Shown here: positions 23,338 to 31,045 of the stretch, piece by piece
Layout of the letters: every line of letters begins with the position of its first letter
Position numbering within the stretch: the stretch's first letter is position 1
From: Clostridia bacterium
Lineage (GTDB): Bacteria > Bacillota > Clostridia > Christensenellales > Borkfalkiaceae
Assembly: GCA_017471945.1 (NCBI GenBank)
Contig: JAFURH010000054.1
Location: forward strand, 1 to 40,537
Length of the DNA stretch: 40,537 nucleotides
Direction of reading: 5' to 3'
Position numbers and translations under genes: made by a program
The notes under the pieces: model-generated
Told to the model about the DNA's origin: nothing
Seen by the model: only the letters and a program-made list of their open reading frames with translations
Database searches by the model: none

Positions 23338-24303
23338 TTATATCACTTTCCTTTTGAGATTTTCGCAAATTTTTTGCATTTCCGACATTTCTTTCACGCC
23401 GCTCGTCGCGTCCGCAACGCACAAAGAAGCGGTCGCCGCGATAGAGCCGTAGCGCAAGATCTCCTCGTCCGAAAGCCCTTCGTGAATAGCCACGAGCGAA
23501 CCCGCGCAGAACGCGTCGCCCGCGCCCGTCGTACCTTTGATAAAGCCCGCGGGAAGATCGAACGAAGGCAAAGTCGTGAGCCTTCCTTCGTGATAGCAAA
23601 GCCCGAGTTCGGGCGTGTGAATGATCACCCGTTCTTTTACCCCTTTTTCGCTGAGTTTGCGCGCGATCAAGGGCAAGTTTTCCTTTTTCGGTTCGATCAT
23701 CGTGAGTTTGCCCGCTTCCACTTCGTTGATAATCAAGTTATCCGTGTAGGGAAGGCAGGGCAGAACGATGGAATATCTGTCCGAATTTTCGCTTACGAGG
23801 TCGATCGAGGTGGAAATTCCGCGTTTTTGCGCTTCTTTTAAAATTTTAAGCCCGTCGCCCTCGTCCACTTTTTTGGAAAGCAGGAAATAGCCAAGGTGAA
23901 GCATTTTTACTTCGAGAGAATCGAAATTTATATCGTCCAACCCAAATTCCGCGCCTGCGCCCGCGTAACAAAAGAAGGTACGCTGACCGCCGATCACGCT
24001 CATTACGTCGGTGAAGCTGGTTTTTTCCGATTGGGAAACGACGAAGCCCGAAACGTCCACGCCGTAGCCCGAGAGGACTTTTTTAACGTATTCCCCTTCT
24101 TCGTCCGCGCCGAGCTTGCCGATCGCGAGGACGGGAAGATCGGGCTTGATATTTTTGATATCTGCCGCCGTGTTCGGCACGCAGCCGCCGACGGAGTTTT
24201 TGATCGCGGAGATCTGCGTCAATTCCCCTGCCGACGGATACGCGGAAATTTCATAGATTTTATCGACGAGCGTCGTGCCCGCGACAGCTATGCCTTTTCT
24301 CAT
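23338..24303 (-). CDS. PfkB-family carbohydrate kinase
   Basis: 321 aa from ATG at 24303 (a GTG two codons upstream at 24309 is the alternative; both have weak ribosome sites). Ribokinase/PfkB fold with the N-terminal GG-type signature NSVGGCVPNTAAD and the C-terminal GTTGAGDAFCAG carrying the catalytic Asp263 and anion hole. Phosphorylates a sugar or sugar phosphate with ATP. Between the NagB-like gene and the aldolase, the most economical role is a 1-kinase for fructose-6-P or tagatose-6-P, supplying the aldolase (inferred). Confidence 0.9.
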   Translation of the reverse strand: MRKGIAVAGTTLVDKIYEISAYPSAGELTQISAIKNSVGGCVPNTAADIKNIKPDLPVLAIGKLGADEEGEYVKKVLSGYGVDVSGFVVSQSEKTSFTDVMSVIGGQRTFFCYAGAGAEFGLDDINFDSLEVKMLHLGYFLLSKKVDEGDGLKILKEAQKRGISTSIDLVSENSDRYSIVLPCLPYTDNLIINEVEAGKLTMIEPKKENLPLIARKLSEKGVKERVIIHTPELGLCYHEGRLTTLPSFDLPAGFIKGTTGAGDAFCAGSLVAIHEGLSDEEILRYGSIAATASLCVADATSGVKEMSEMQKICENLKRKVI

Positions 24304-24320
24304 AAACACACCCGTTCGTC

Positions 24321-25268
24321 TTAGTTACATTCCGCAACCAACGGGCCTGCGAGCTCTTTCAAGAAGAACAGCTTGCCCGCGAGCGTAGGGATATAGGAAG
24401 AAGTAATCCAAGGGGTCGCGCCGTAACGAAGGGTCATCCAAAGGGACATACCCTGCCATTGCATACCGCGCCCGAGCGTACCGTCCGCACCGCCGATCGC
24501 ATAGTCCGCTTGCAAGAACAAGCCGGGGCCGATCGTGTTCGCGCGGCAAGGCACGAGCGTCGTTCTCGATTTAAAGCTCGTGAACGCGTTTTGTTCCACC
24601 GTCAAGGGGTGAATTTTCGCCGCGATTCTATACGGCTGCTTTTCCCATTCTGCCGCGGAAGCGTATTCGCCCGCGAACTGGGGTTCCCAGAACGCGATAT
24701 GGCACATTCTGCCGATACCGTAAACGAGGATCAGCTTCGCGCCTTCTTTTTTGAGCGCCGCGATCTTTTCGGGATAGGTGGGAAGATTTTCTTTGGTAGC
24801 GAAGTTACGCTGATTCTTAGGTACGGTGAGTTCGCCGAGGGGGTTGAACAACGCCTGTTCCATAGCGTACTGGAACGCGCCCGAATTGTCGGGAGCGAGG
24901 GTATTGCCTTCGGAGTCCGCCCATTCGTCCATATTGAAGGTGTAGACGTGTTCGCAGGAAACCTTCCATTCTTTGAGGAAATAGACCACCCATTTATACA
25001 TACCCATAGGGCCTACGGGCAGAATGAACGCAACTTTTTCCTTTCTTTCCTTTGCGAGCTTGATCTGCTGTGCGATCTCGTGACCCATATACGTTTCGAA
25101 TTCGCCGAGCGAATCGCAGGAAATAGGCGTGAAGCCTTTATTCCAATGCGCTTGGCGTTCCGTGATCTTTTCGGGCGCGTCGATACACGCGTCGATCTTT
25201 TCGAAATCCCAACCTGCGGGATAGAACCCTTCGAGTGCCGAACCTTTTACCGTTGAATTGAAATTCAT
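24321..25268 (-). CDS. Glucosamine-6-phosphate isomerase-like protein with altered active site
   Basis: 315 aa, longer than classic NagB (about 266). NagB-type marks: [11 protein letters not shown] in place of the phosphate loop, FNMDEW with Asp114 (equivalent to E. coli Asp72), and [13 protein letters not shown] aligned to the NagB GVGNDGHIAFNEP. The His190 and Glu195 positions are kept, but E. coli Asp141 is replaced by Met188, Gly142 by Cys and Asn by Trp. This points to a different substrate or chemistry within the family, for example isomerisation without ring opening by Asp141, or another amino sugar. Ribosome site AAGGAG. Operon neighbours (deacetylase, kinase, aldolase) still support amino-sugar phosphate metabolism. 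Confidence 0.85.
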   Translation of the reverse strand: MNFNSTVKGSALEGFYPAGWDFEKIDACIDAPEKITERQAHWNKGFTPISCDSLGEFETYMGHEIAQQIKLAKERKEKVAFILPVGPMGMYKWVVYFLKEWKVSCEHVYTFNMDEWADSEGNTLAPDNSGAFQYAMEQALFNPLGELTVPKNQRNFATKENLPTYPEKIAALKKEGAKLILVYGIGRMCHIAFWEPQFAGEYASAAEWEKQPYRIAAKIHPLTVEQNAFTSFKSRTTLVPCRANTIGPGLFLQADYAIGGADGTLGRGMQWQGMSLWMTLRYGATPWITSSYIPTLAGKLFFLKELAGPLVAECN

Positions 25269-25304
25269 TTTGTTTTTCTCCTTCTACTTTATATTTTTTT
25301 ATTT

Positions 25305-26312
25305 TTATTTTTCGCTGTAAATTTTATCTACGACCGTCTGTACCTGCACCGCTCTTTCGGCGTAGAAATAATCGGGCTTGCCGCTTTCCAAAATCCGCGT
25401 GAAGTCCTTGATCTGACGAAGGTAAAGATCCTCGCCTTCGGGTTTGTATTCTACGGGTTTTCTCTCCACGCGCACCTGCGCCGCCTCGTAATCGCCCTGC
25501 GGCGCGAAAAGGTGGGAAAGGCTGCCCGTTTCTTCTTGCGCCAGCGTGCCGCTACACAGGATATACCCCTTCGTGCCGTACAGCTCGAGCTTGCTTGTGG
25601 AAGCCGCGTCGGGAACGTTGAAGTTTACGTCGATATGACCCAAAACGCCGCCCTTCGTGCGGAAAATAAGCACCGCGCCGTCCTCGACCTCGTAGGAGAA
25701 CGAACGGGTGGAATAAAAGCTCTTTACGTCCTCGATCTCGTCGTCCAAAAGGAACTCGACGAGCTCGATACAATGTACGCCCAAATCCATAATCGCCCCG
25801 CCGCCGCCAAGCGCTTTATTTTGCCGCCAAGCGCCTTTGATATCGGGATACCAGCAAGAGAACTGCGCGCGAACGTCGTTGACCTGACCGATCTCGCCCG
25901 CCTTGACGAGCTCTTTGGCTTTTTGGTGCAGGTTATGATACTTCATCATATATCCAACCGTAAGTTGTTTCCCTGCCTTCTTGAATTTTTCGAGGATCTC
26001 CGCGCCCTCTTTCGCGTTGAACGCGACGGGCTTTTCCACGAACACGTGCTTGCCCGCTTCGAGCGCGATCTCCATTTGCGCCTTATGACAGAATACGGGC
26101 GTGCCGATATACACCGCGTCGCATTCCACGATTTCGAGCATTTGCTTTTCGTCGGAAAAATACGGAACGCCGTATTTCTCCCCGACGGCTTTCGCCACCT
26201 CGGGAACGCGGTCCATCACCGCGACGAGTTGACTGTTTTCGTCCTTTTTAAGCGCGGGAATCGTTCTTCTGTCGGCGATCCCGCCCGCGCCGATTACACA
26301 CCATTTGATCAT
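25305..26312 (-). CDS. Gfo/Idh/MocA-family oxidoreductase
   Basis: 335 aa. N-terminal Rossmann domain with GAGGIA (8-13), VEKP (92-95, catalytic Lys94), then the C-terminal alpha/beta domain with the DLGVH motif (Asp176, His180). NAD(P)-dependent oxidation or epimerisation of a sugar or its derivative, or NAD-dependent glycoside cleavage as in GH109-type members. Second gene of the operon after the PIG-L deacetylase, ribosome site AGGAG. Exact substrate unknown. Confidence 0.92.
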   Translation of the reverse strand: MIKWCVIGAGGIADRRTIPALKKDENSQLVAVMDRVPEVAKAVGEKYGVPYFSDEKQMLEIVECDAVYIGTPVFCHKAQMEIALEAGKHVFVEKPVAFNAKEGAEILEKFKKAGKQLTVGYMMKYHNLHQKAKELVKAGEIGQVNDVRAQFSCWYPDIKGAWRQNKALGGGGAIMDLGVHCIELVEFLLDDEIEDVKSFYSTRSFSYEVEDGAVLIFRTKGGVLGHIDVNFNVPDAASTSKLELYGTKGYILCSGTLAQEETGSLSHLFAPQGDYEAAQVRVERKPVEYKPEGEDLYLRQIKDFTRILESGKPDYFYAERAVQVQTVVDKIYSEK

Positions 26313-26330
26313 ACTTTCTTTCTCCTACTC

Positions 26331-27038
26331 TTACGGCAACAAACGCTTGGTCGTACCTTTCAAATATACTTGGCATTGACGGAAGCCTTCCGCATAGTCC
26401 GCGCCGCATTGATAACCGCGGTAGCGACTGCACGTTCTCACCATATCGGGGAAATCGATATGGTCGTGATCGCGCATCCAAACGATCTGCGATTCGTGGC
26501 AGTTGAGCATTTCGATCTTGGTATCGATCACGTCGGTGACGTCTACGAATTCCGTCGGGTTGAAGTTCACGCCCGCGAGCGTGTCCATATAATAAACGGG
26601 CACGAGCCGCGCCGCGCCTTCCGTTTTCACGTGATAGTTGGGAAGGGTCGCCGTGAAGCACGCGTCGAACACGAGGCGGGAAACCGCCGTATGGTCGGGC
26701 ATATAATCGTCGGGAGAATGGGTGATAATAAAGTCGGGGTTGACCTTTTTGATAACTTCCACCACTTTGTCGCGGGATTCCTTGTTATTGTCGTAGATTT
26801 CGAGATCGTCGAAGCCGCCCCACATAACCTCGAAGCCGCCGATCGCGCCGCTTCGTTGCGCTTCGCCCGCGCGCATTACCCTAAGCTCGTCGGGGGGGAT
26901 GACTACGTGTCCCAAATTTCCGCTGGATAAGTGGCAGACCACCACGCGGTCGCCCCTTTGCTTACATTTAAGTAGCGTGCCGGCGCACGCGATCTCCATA
27001 TCGTCGGGATGACAGGATATAACTAATACGGTATACAT
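26331..27038 (-). CDS. PIG-L/LmbE-family zinc deacetylase
   Basis: 235 aa. Zinc and catalytic residues in CHPDDMEIACAG (His10, Pro, Asp12, Asp13) and YMPDHTAVS (His115), the hallmark of PIG-L enzymes that remove N-acetyl groups from GlcNAc-type sugars. First gene of the operon, ribosome site GGAGGT. With the NagB-like protein, kinase and aldolase downstream, it probably starts the breakdown of an N-acetylated sugar. No signal peptide, so cytoplasmic. Other PIG-L members act in mycothiol/bacillithiol synthesis, but nothing of those pathways is nearby. Confidence 0.93.
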   Translation of the reverse strand: MYTVLVISCHPDDMEIACAGTLLKCKQRGDRVVVCHLSSGNLGHVVIPPDELRVMRAGEAQRSGAIGGFEVMWGGFDDLEIYDNNKESRDKVVEVIKKVNPDFIITHSPDDYMPDHTAVSRLVFDACFTATLPNYHVKTEGAARLVPVYYMDTLAGVNFNPTEFVDVTDVIDTKIEMLNCHESQIVWMRDHDHIDFPDMVRTCSRYRGYQCGADYAEGFRQCQVYLKGTTKRLLP

Positions 27039-27061
27039 AATTTTTTTACCTCCATATTTTG

Positions 27062-27067
27062 ATTATA
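27062..27067 (-). promoter_or_regulatory. -10 box of the deacetylase operon
   Basis: Consensus TATAAT, but the -35 at 17 nt (TTCCAT) is poor, consistent with dependence on an activator such as the divergent AraC protein. It lies within the 99-bp divergent spacer. Confidence 0.6.
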
Positions 27068-27079
27068 CCCTTTTTTTGC

Positions 27080-27108
27080 TTGCAATGGAATACGAAATCG
27101 GTTATAAT
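27080..27108 (+). promoter_or_regulatory. Promoter of the third AraC regulator gene
   Basis: TTGCAA (27080-27085), 17-nt spacer, TATAAT (27103-27108). Confidence 0.75.
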
Positions 27109-27137
27109 ATTTATAAAATCAGCCAAAAGGTTTTTTT

Positions 27138-28025
27138 ATGAATGATAATTTTATAAGACACGGCTTTGAAAAAGTATTCAATATCGAAAAGATCATCACG
27201 ATTTTCTATATGGAATTCTCCAAGGACTTCCGTTACGGCGGGGAAAGGCACGATTTTTGGGAAATGGTGTATATCGACAAGGGCGAAATGATCTGTACGG
27301 CGGATAAGCGGCAATTCGTGTTAAAAGGCGGAGAGCTGACTTTTCACAAGCCCAACGAATTCCATAACCTTTCGGGCAACGCGCACGCCGCGCCCAACGT
27401 TTCCATTTTAACCTTTGAATGTAAAAGCAAGGCTATGAAATATTTCGAGGGCAAGATCATACGTTTAAGCGCGGAGGAAAAGGCGCTCCTTTCGATGCTG
27501 TTTGAAGAAGGCATTTCCGCGTTCCGCTTGGTAGACGAGAAAAACCCGCTTTTGCAACAGCTCGAAAAGATCGAGGACGCCCCGTTCGGCAGCAGCCAGA
27601 TGACCAAAAACCTTTTGGAAATTTTCCTTATCAAGCTACACAGAAACAAGGACGTATTGCCGAAAAAGAGCCGTTATAATTATAAGGTAAACGGCGTAGA
27701 GATCCCGCACGACGTGAAAGAGATATTAGACGTGCTCGAATCAAATCTTTATAATAAGCTCACGGTGTCGGATATTGCCAAGCAAGTGGGAAAAAGCGTG
27801 AGCACGGTGAAAAATTTATTCGCTCTCTATAAGCCGAACGGGATTATGCGGTATTATAATTATTTAAAGATCGAGGAAGCCAAAAAGCTGATACGGGAAG
27901 GAAAATACAATTTCACCCAAATCTCCGAGCTTTTGGAATTCGACACGCCGCAGTATTTTTCGGGTTGCTTTCGCCGTTTCGCGCGTATGTCCCCCTTGGA
28001 ATATAAAAATTCCATTATCAAGTAA
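27138..28025 (+). CDS. AraC-family regulator, divergent to the deacetylase operon
   Basis: 295 aa. Residues about 15-90 are a cupin-like sensor (FWEMVYIDKGEM, LKGGELTFHKPNEFHNLSG), residues about 195-295 the two HTH motifs (LTVSDIAKQVGKSVSTVKNLFALYKP and ISELLEFDTPQYFSGCFRRFARMSPLEYK). Ribosome site AAAGG 7 nt upstream. Likely activator of the five-gene operon on the other side of the spacer, whose promoter lacks a good -35. Confidence 0.93.
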   Translation: MNDNFIRHGFEKVFNIEKIITIFYMEFSKDFRYGGERHDFWEMVYIDKGEMICTADKRQFVLKGGELTFHKPNEFHNLSGNAHAAPNVSILTFECKSKAMKYFEGKIIRLSAEEKALLSMLFEEGISAFRLVDEKNPLLQQLEKIEDAPFGSSQMTKNLLEIFLIKLHRNKDVLPKKSRYNYKVNGVEIPHDVKEILDVLESNLYNKLTVSDIAKQVGKSVSTVKNLFALYKPNGIMRYYNYLKIEEAKKLIREGKYNFTQISELLEFDTPQYFSGCFRRFARMSPLEYKNSIIK

Positions 28026-28061
28026 GCAAACTCCCTTAACGGGAAGTCGAGAAACTCAGTA

Positions 28062-28245
28062 AGGGTCGAGGGGATTATCCCCTCGCGGGTGTGGGCAGAG
28101 CCCACGAAGAAAGTACCCTTAATAGAAAAACGGAGTTTTTCGTTCTCGCGGCGTTGCCGCGTATTCGCCCTAAGGCGAGAAAGGCGCAACCTATCGGTTG
28201 CTTATTTTAGGCATATTAACGCGAGGGGCAACGCCCCTCGACCCT
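28062..28245. repeat. Cluster of nested palindromes in an intergenic spacer
   Basis: The outermost arms AGGGTCGAGGGG (28062-28073) and CCCCTCGACCCT (28234-28245) are exact complements. In between lie several small perfect hairpins: GAGGGGATTATCCCCTC, GTGGGCAGAGCCCAC, CGCGGCGTTGCCGCG, TCGCCCTAAGGCGA, GCAACCTATCGGTTGC and CGAGGGGCAACGCCCCTCG. No coding frame is credible. Either a composite REP/MITE-like element or a highly structured RNA in the leader of the HAD gene. Confidence 0.65.
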
Positions 28246-28287
28246 AAACTATTACTATCAAAAAATTTTTAAAAGAGGTATATATTT

Positions 28288-28992
28288 ATGATCAAAACCG
28301 TTTTATTCGATTTGGACGGAACGTTGCTTCCGATGGATCAGGACGTATTCGTCAAGGACTATTTCGGTCGGCTCGTCAAAAAGCTCGCGCCGCACGGCTA
28401 CGACCCCGACGGCACGGTAAAAGCTATTTGGGCGGGTACGAAAGCGATGATCAAAAACGACGGGAGCGTGTTCAACGAACGGCGGTTCTGGGATACCTTC
28501 CCCGTTTGCACGGGCAAAGACGCGCTCGCCGATCTTTACCTTTTCGACGAGTTCTACGAAAAGGATTTCCCCCTCGTTTCCTCTTCCTGCGGGCATACCG
28601 AAAAGGCGGCGCAAGCGATCGCGATCTTAAAGGAAAAGGGAATCGGCGCGGTGCTCGCCACCAACCCCATTTTCCCCGCCGTCGCGACCAAACACCGTAT
28701 GTCTTGGGCGGGCGTGAAGCCCGAGGATTTCCTCTATTACACCACCTACGAAAATTCCCGCTATTGTAAGCCCAACCCCGCTTATTATCAGGAAATTCTC
28801 GATCAAACGGGTTTAAAAGCGGAAGAGTGTATGATGGTCGGGAACGACGTGGGCGAAGATATGGTAGCGGCGAAGCTGGGTATGAAAGTATTTTTGCTGA
28901 CCGATTGTCTGATCAACCGTACGGGCGAGGATATCGGCGGGTATCCGCACGGGAATTTCGATAATTTGCTCGACTGTTTGCGTGCGCTTTGA
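28288..28992 (+). CDS. HAD-superfamily hydrolase
   Basis: 234 aa. Motif I FDLDGTLL (Asp8 nucleophile, Asp10), motif II Thr in LATNP, motif III Lys in CKPNP, motif IV GNDVGEDM. A cap domain lies between motifs I and II. Likely a phosphatase for a sugar phosphate or nucleotide; substrate not identifiable. Ribosome site AGAGG. The stop overlaps or nearly abuts the start of the lipoprotein gene. Confidence 0.9.
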   Translation: MIKTVLFDLDGTLLPMDQDVFVKDYFGRLVKKLAPHGYDPDGTVKAIWAGTKAMIKNDGSVFNERRFWDTFPVCTGKDALADLYLFDEFYEKDFPLVSSSCGHTEKAAQAIAILKEKGIGAVLATNPIFPAVATKHRMSWAGVKPEDFLYYTTYENSRYCKPNPAYYQEILDQTGLKAEECMMVGNDVGEDMVAAKLGMKVFLLTDCLINRTGEDIGGYPHGNFDNLLDCLRAL

Positions 28993-29003
28993 CGGCGAAA
29001 ACG

Positions 29004-29606
29004 ATGATGAAAACGATATTTTTTACTTTCCTTATAAGCGTACTTTTTACCTTTTCGTCTTGTAGCGGATGTCAGGGCGCAAAAACGTTTTCCGATCCCG
29101 CTCAAACGCCCGAAAGCTCCGCGCCCGCTGAAGACGAAACGGAGAACGCCACGGAAGAAGACGCGGAAGAAGACACGGGAGAAACGCCCGAAACGGACGG
29201 GTCGGATTCGGATATCTTTGTACCCGAAACGTCGCCCGACGAATCCACGCCCGAAACGCCGAATGAACCGCCAAGCAACGAGCCTACCCAAACTCCCGAA
29301 GAGCCTTCAACCGACGAAGCCCCCGCGGGTAGCACGCAGGAGAATCCGCTACCCGTAACGCAAGACACGATCTTTACCCCGCCGTCGGCTTCCCTCGTTT
29401 ATCTCTACGAAGCGTCCACTGCGGGAACGTTGTTGATCGAAACGGAAAAAGCGGAAATGCTCACGGTAAAAAAAGTCACGGAAAGCGGCTTGGAAACGGT
29501 CGAGGCAAACGGGGAACTCTCCGTTCAAAAAGGCGAACGCTTTTATATCTTCGTAACCAACTCGGGCACGGTACCTTTGGAATGGATTATCGTCTTAGAA
29601 CCGTAA
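29004..29606 (+). CDS. Lipoprotein with acidic PET-rich linker
   Basis: 200 aa from ATG at 29004 (ATG at 29007 or TTG at 28989 are alternatives; no good ribosome site). Signal peptide MMKTIFFTFLISVLFTFSSC with a lipobox-like FSSC, Cys20 probably lipid-anchored. Residues about 28-115 are a low-complexity linker of Pro, Glu, Thr, Asp and Ser. The last 85 residues form a beta-rich domain resembling a pre-peptidase C-terminal (PPC) fold (VYLYEASTAGTLLIETE ... GERFYIFVTNSG). Location: outer face of the membrane, reaching into the wall. Function unknown. Confidence 0.8.
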   Translation: MMKTIFFTFLISVLFTFSSCSGCQGAKTFSDPAQTPESSAPAEDETENATEEDAEEDTGETPETDGSDSDIFVPETSPDESTPETPNEPPSNEPTQTPEEPSTDEAPAGSTQENPLPVTQDTIFTPPSASLVYLYEASTAGTLLIETEKAEMLTVKKVTESGLETVEANGELSVQKGERFYIFVTNSGTVPLEWIIVLEP

Positions 29607-29618
29607 GGATTTTATAAT

Positions 29619-30755
29619 ATGCAACTTTTCAGTATTCTTCTCGGTATTCCGCTCGGCGTAGCGTTTACCTTTTATTTCAGAAGTTTTTTCAAACGAATGC
29701 TCCTCGTCTTTGGCGCGGACGTACGGAAAAAGCCCGTAAAAATCGGGCTTTGGGTGGCGGCGGGCGCCGTAGGCGCGCTTTGCATTGATTTTCTCGGTTT
29801 CGGCGGGATTATCGTCCTGCACCTTTTTGCCTTCGCCGCGCTTTTGCAGTTCGTCAATTTCCTCGTTAAAAAGATCGCGCGAAAAAAGTACGCAGAGGGC
29901 TGTAAGATCTGGAAAACGATCTACGGTTGCGGATTTTTGCCTATCCTTTTAACCGCCGTTCTCGTCGTGGGCGGGTATATCAATCTGCATAACGTCGTCA
30001 AAACGAATTACACCGTCTATACGACGAAAACCGTGCGCGAGGAAGGCTACCGCGTGGCGCTCCTTGCCGATACCCACTTCGGCGTGTCGCTCGATTATCA
30101 AGGCTTGCTCGAAGTATGCGAGGAAGTCACCGCGCAAGAGCCCGATCTCGTGGTGCTTTGCGGGGATATCGTGGACGATTCCACCACGAAAAAGCAAATG
30201 CGGGAGGTGTTTTCCGCGCTCGCCTCCATTCAAAGCGAGTTCGGCACGTTTTTCGTCTACGGCAACCACGACCGCCCCTCCTCCTACGGCATTGACTACG
30301 CGTTCACGGCGGACGAGCTGGTTTCTACGATCGAAGGACTCGGCATCAAGATTTTGCAGGACGAAATTTATCGGGTCGCGGACGATCTCGTGCTCGTCGG
30401 CAGGGAAGATCGAAGCGTGGAGCGAAACGGCGAAAAACGGCTTTCTATCGACGCGCTACTCACGGGCGTGAACAAAGACGCATTTATCCTCACTCTCGAC
30501 CACCAGCCGCACGAATACAAGGAAAACGGCAAGGCAGGTACGGATTTAATCCTTTCGGGGCACACGCACGGCGGTCAGCTTTTCCCCTTACAGTTCGTGC
30601 AAAAGCTCTTTCAAATGAACGACGAGGTGTACGGCAAAAAACGTATCGATTCGAACACGGTCGGGATCGTGACCTCGGGGGTTGCGGGTTGGCGGTATCC
30701 CATCAAGACCGCCGCGCCTGCGGAATACGTGATTGTGGACATTAAAAACAAGTAA
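29619..30755 (+). CDS. Membrane-anchored calcineurin-like metallophosphoesterase
   Basis: 378 aa. Four hydrophobic segments in the first 125 residues, then a calcineurin-like phosphoesterase domain: LLADTHFG (Asp151, His153), CGDIVDD (Asp183), YGNHD (Asn216, His217), LDHQPHEY and GHTHGGQ (His315, His317). This order of two-metal-site motifs matches the YkuE/YaeI-like group, some of which act on UDP-sugar lipids or unknown phosphoesters at the membrane. Ribosome site AAGGA. It follows the lipoprotein gene by 12 nt and ends before a strong terminator. Confidence 0.92.
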   Translation: MQLFSILLGIPLGVAFTFYFRSFFKRMLLVFGADVRKKPVKIGLWVAAGAVGALCIDFLGFGGIIVLHLFAFAALLQFVNFLVKKIARKKYAEGCKIWKTIYGCGFLPILLTAVLVVGGYINLHNVVKTNYTVYTTKTVREEGYRVALLADTHFGVSLDYQGLLEVCEEVTAQEPDLVVLCGDIVDDSTTKKQMREVFSALASIQSEFGTFFVYGNHDRPSSYGIDYAFTADELVSTIEGLGIKILQDEIYRVADDLVLVGREDRSVERNGEKRLSIDALLTGVNKDAFILTLDHQPHEYKENGKAGTDLILSGHTHGGQLFPLQFVQKLFQMNDEVYGKKRIDSNTVGIVTSGVAGWRYPIKTAAPAEYVIVDIKNK

Positions 30756-30769
30756 ATTTAAGAGCAGTT

Positions 30770-30801
30770 AAAAGGACGAAGCGTTTCGGCTTCGCCCTTT
30801 T
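30770..30801 (+). terminator. Terminator of the HAD-lipoprotein-phosphoesterase operon
   Basis: AAAAGG-A-CGAAGC (30770-30782), loop GTTTCG, GCTTCG-C-CCTTTT, followed by CGTTTTG. About 15 nt after the stop codon. Confidence 0.75.
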
Positions 30802-30884
30802 CGTTTTGTTTCGAAAAAATACTTGATAAGCGAAGAGCTTTTAAACGATTTGCGATATAATCAAAGATTCTGGGTGAAATAAAC

Positions 30885-30915
30885 GAAAAAAGAAAGCCTG
30901 CGGGCTTTCTTTTTT
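30885..30915. terminator. Symmetrical bidirectional terminator
   Basis: AGAAAGCC (30891-30898), loop TGCG, GGCTTTCT (30903-30910), A6 on one side and T6 on the other. May serve the GT8-VTT gene coming from the right on the minus strand. Confidence 0.75.
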
Positions 30916-30928
30916 GCGCTTTTGTGTT

Positions 30929-31011
30929 GGGATTGCCGCGCTTCGCCTGTCGGCTACGCTCGCAATGACAGGAGCAATTACGCGTCATTGCGAACGAAGT
31001 GAAGCAATCCC
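30929..31011. repeat. REP-like inverted repeat of the GCAATGAC / GTCATTGC type
   Basis: An 83-nt element: GGGATTGC at one end and GCAATCCC at the other, with inner GCAATGAC and GTCATTGC arms around a short loop. Its translation gives the CHCERSRQAKRGNP pattern often seen when this widespread intergenic repeat is mistaken for a gene. Not coding. Confidence 0.7.
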
Positions 31012-31045
31012 AAGGACTTTACGGACTGCGCAACTACGGTAGGAT

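Noticed and set aside
25512-26930. Long plus-strand frame of 472 codons
   Set aside because: Antisense to the Gfo/Idh/MocA and PIG-L genes, which have clear motifs and ribosome sites; GC-rich codons leave few stops on the opposite strand.
28062-28245. CRISPR array
   Set aside because: The palindromes differ from one another and are not separated by spacers of even length; no cas genes nearby.
30758-30988. 76-aa minus-strand frame
   Set aside because: Covers two terminators and the REP-like element; CHCERSRQAKRGNP is the usual false translation of that repeat.
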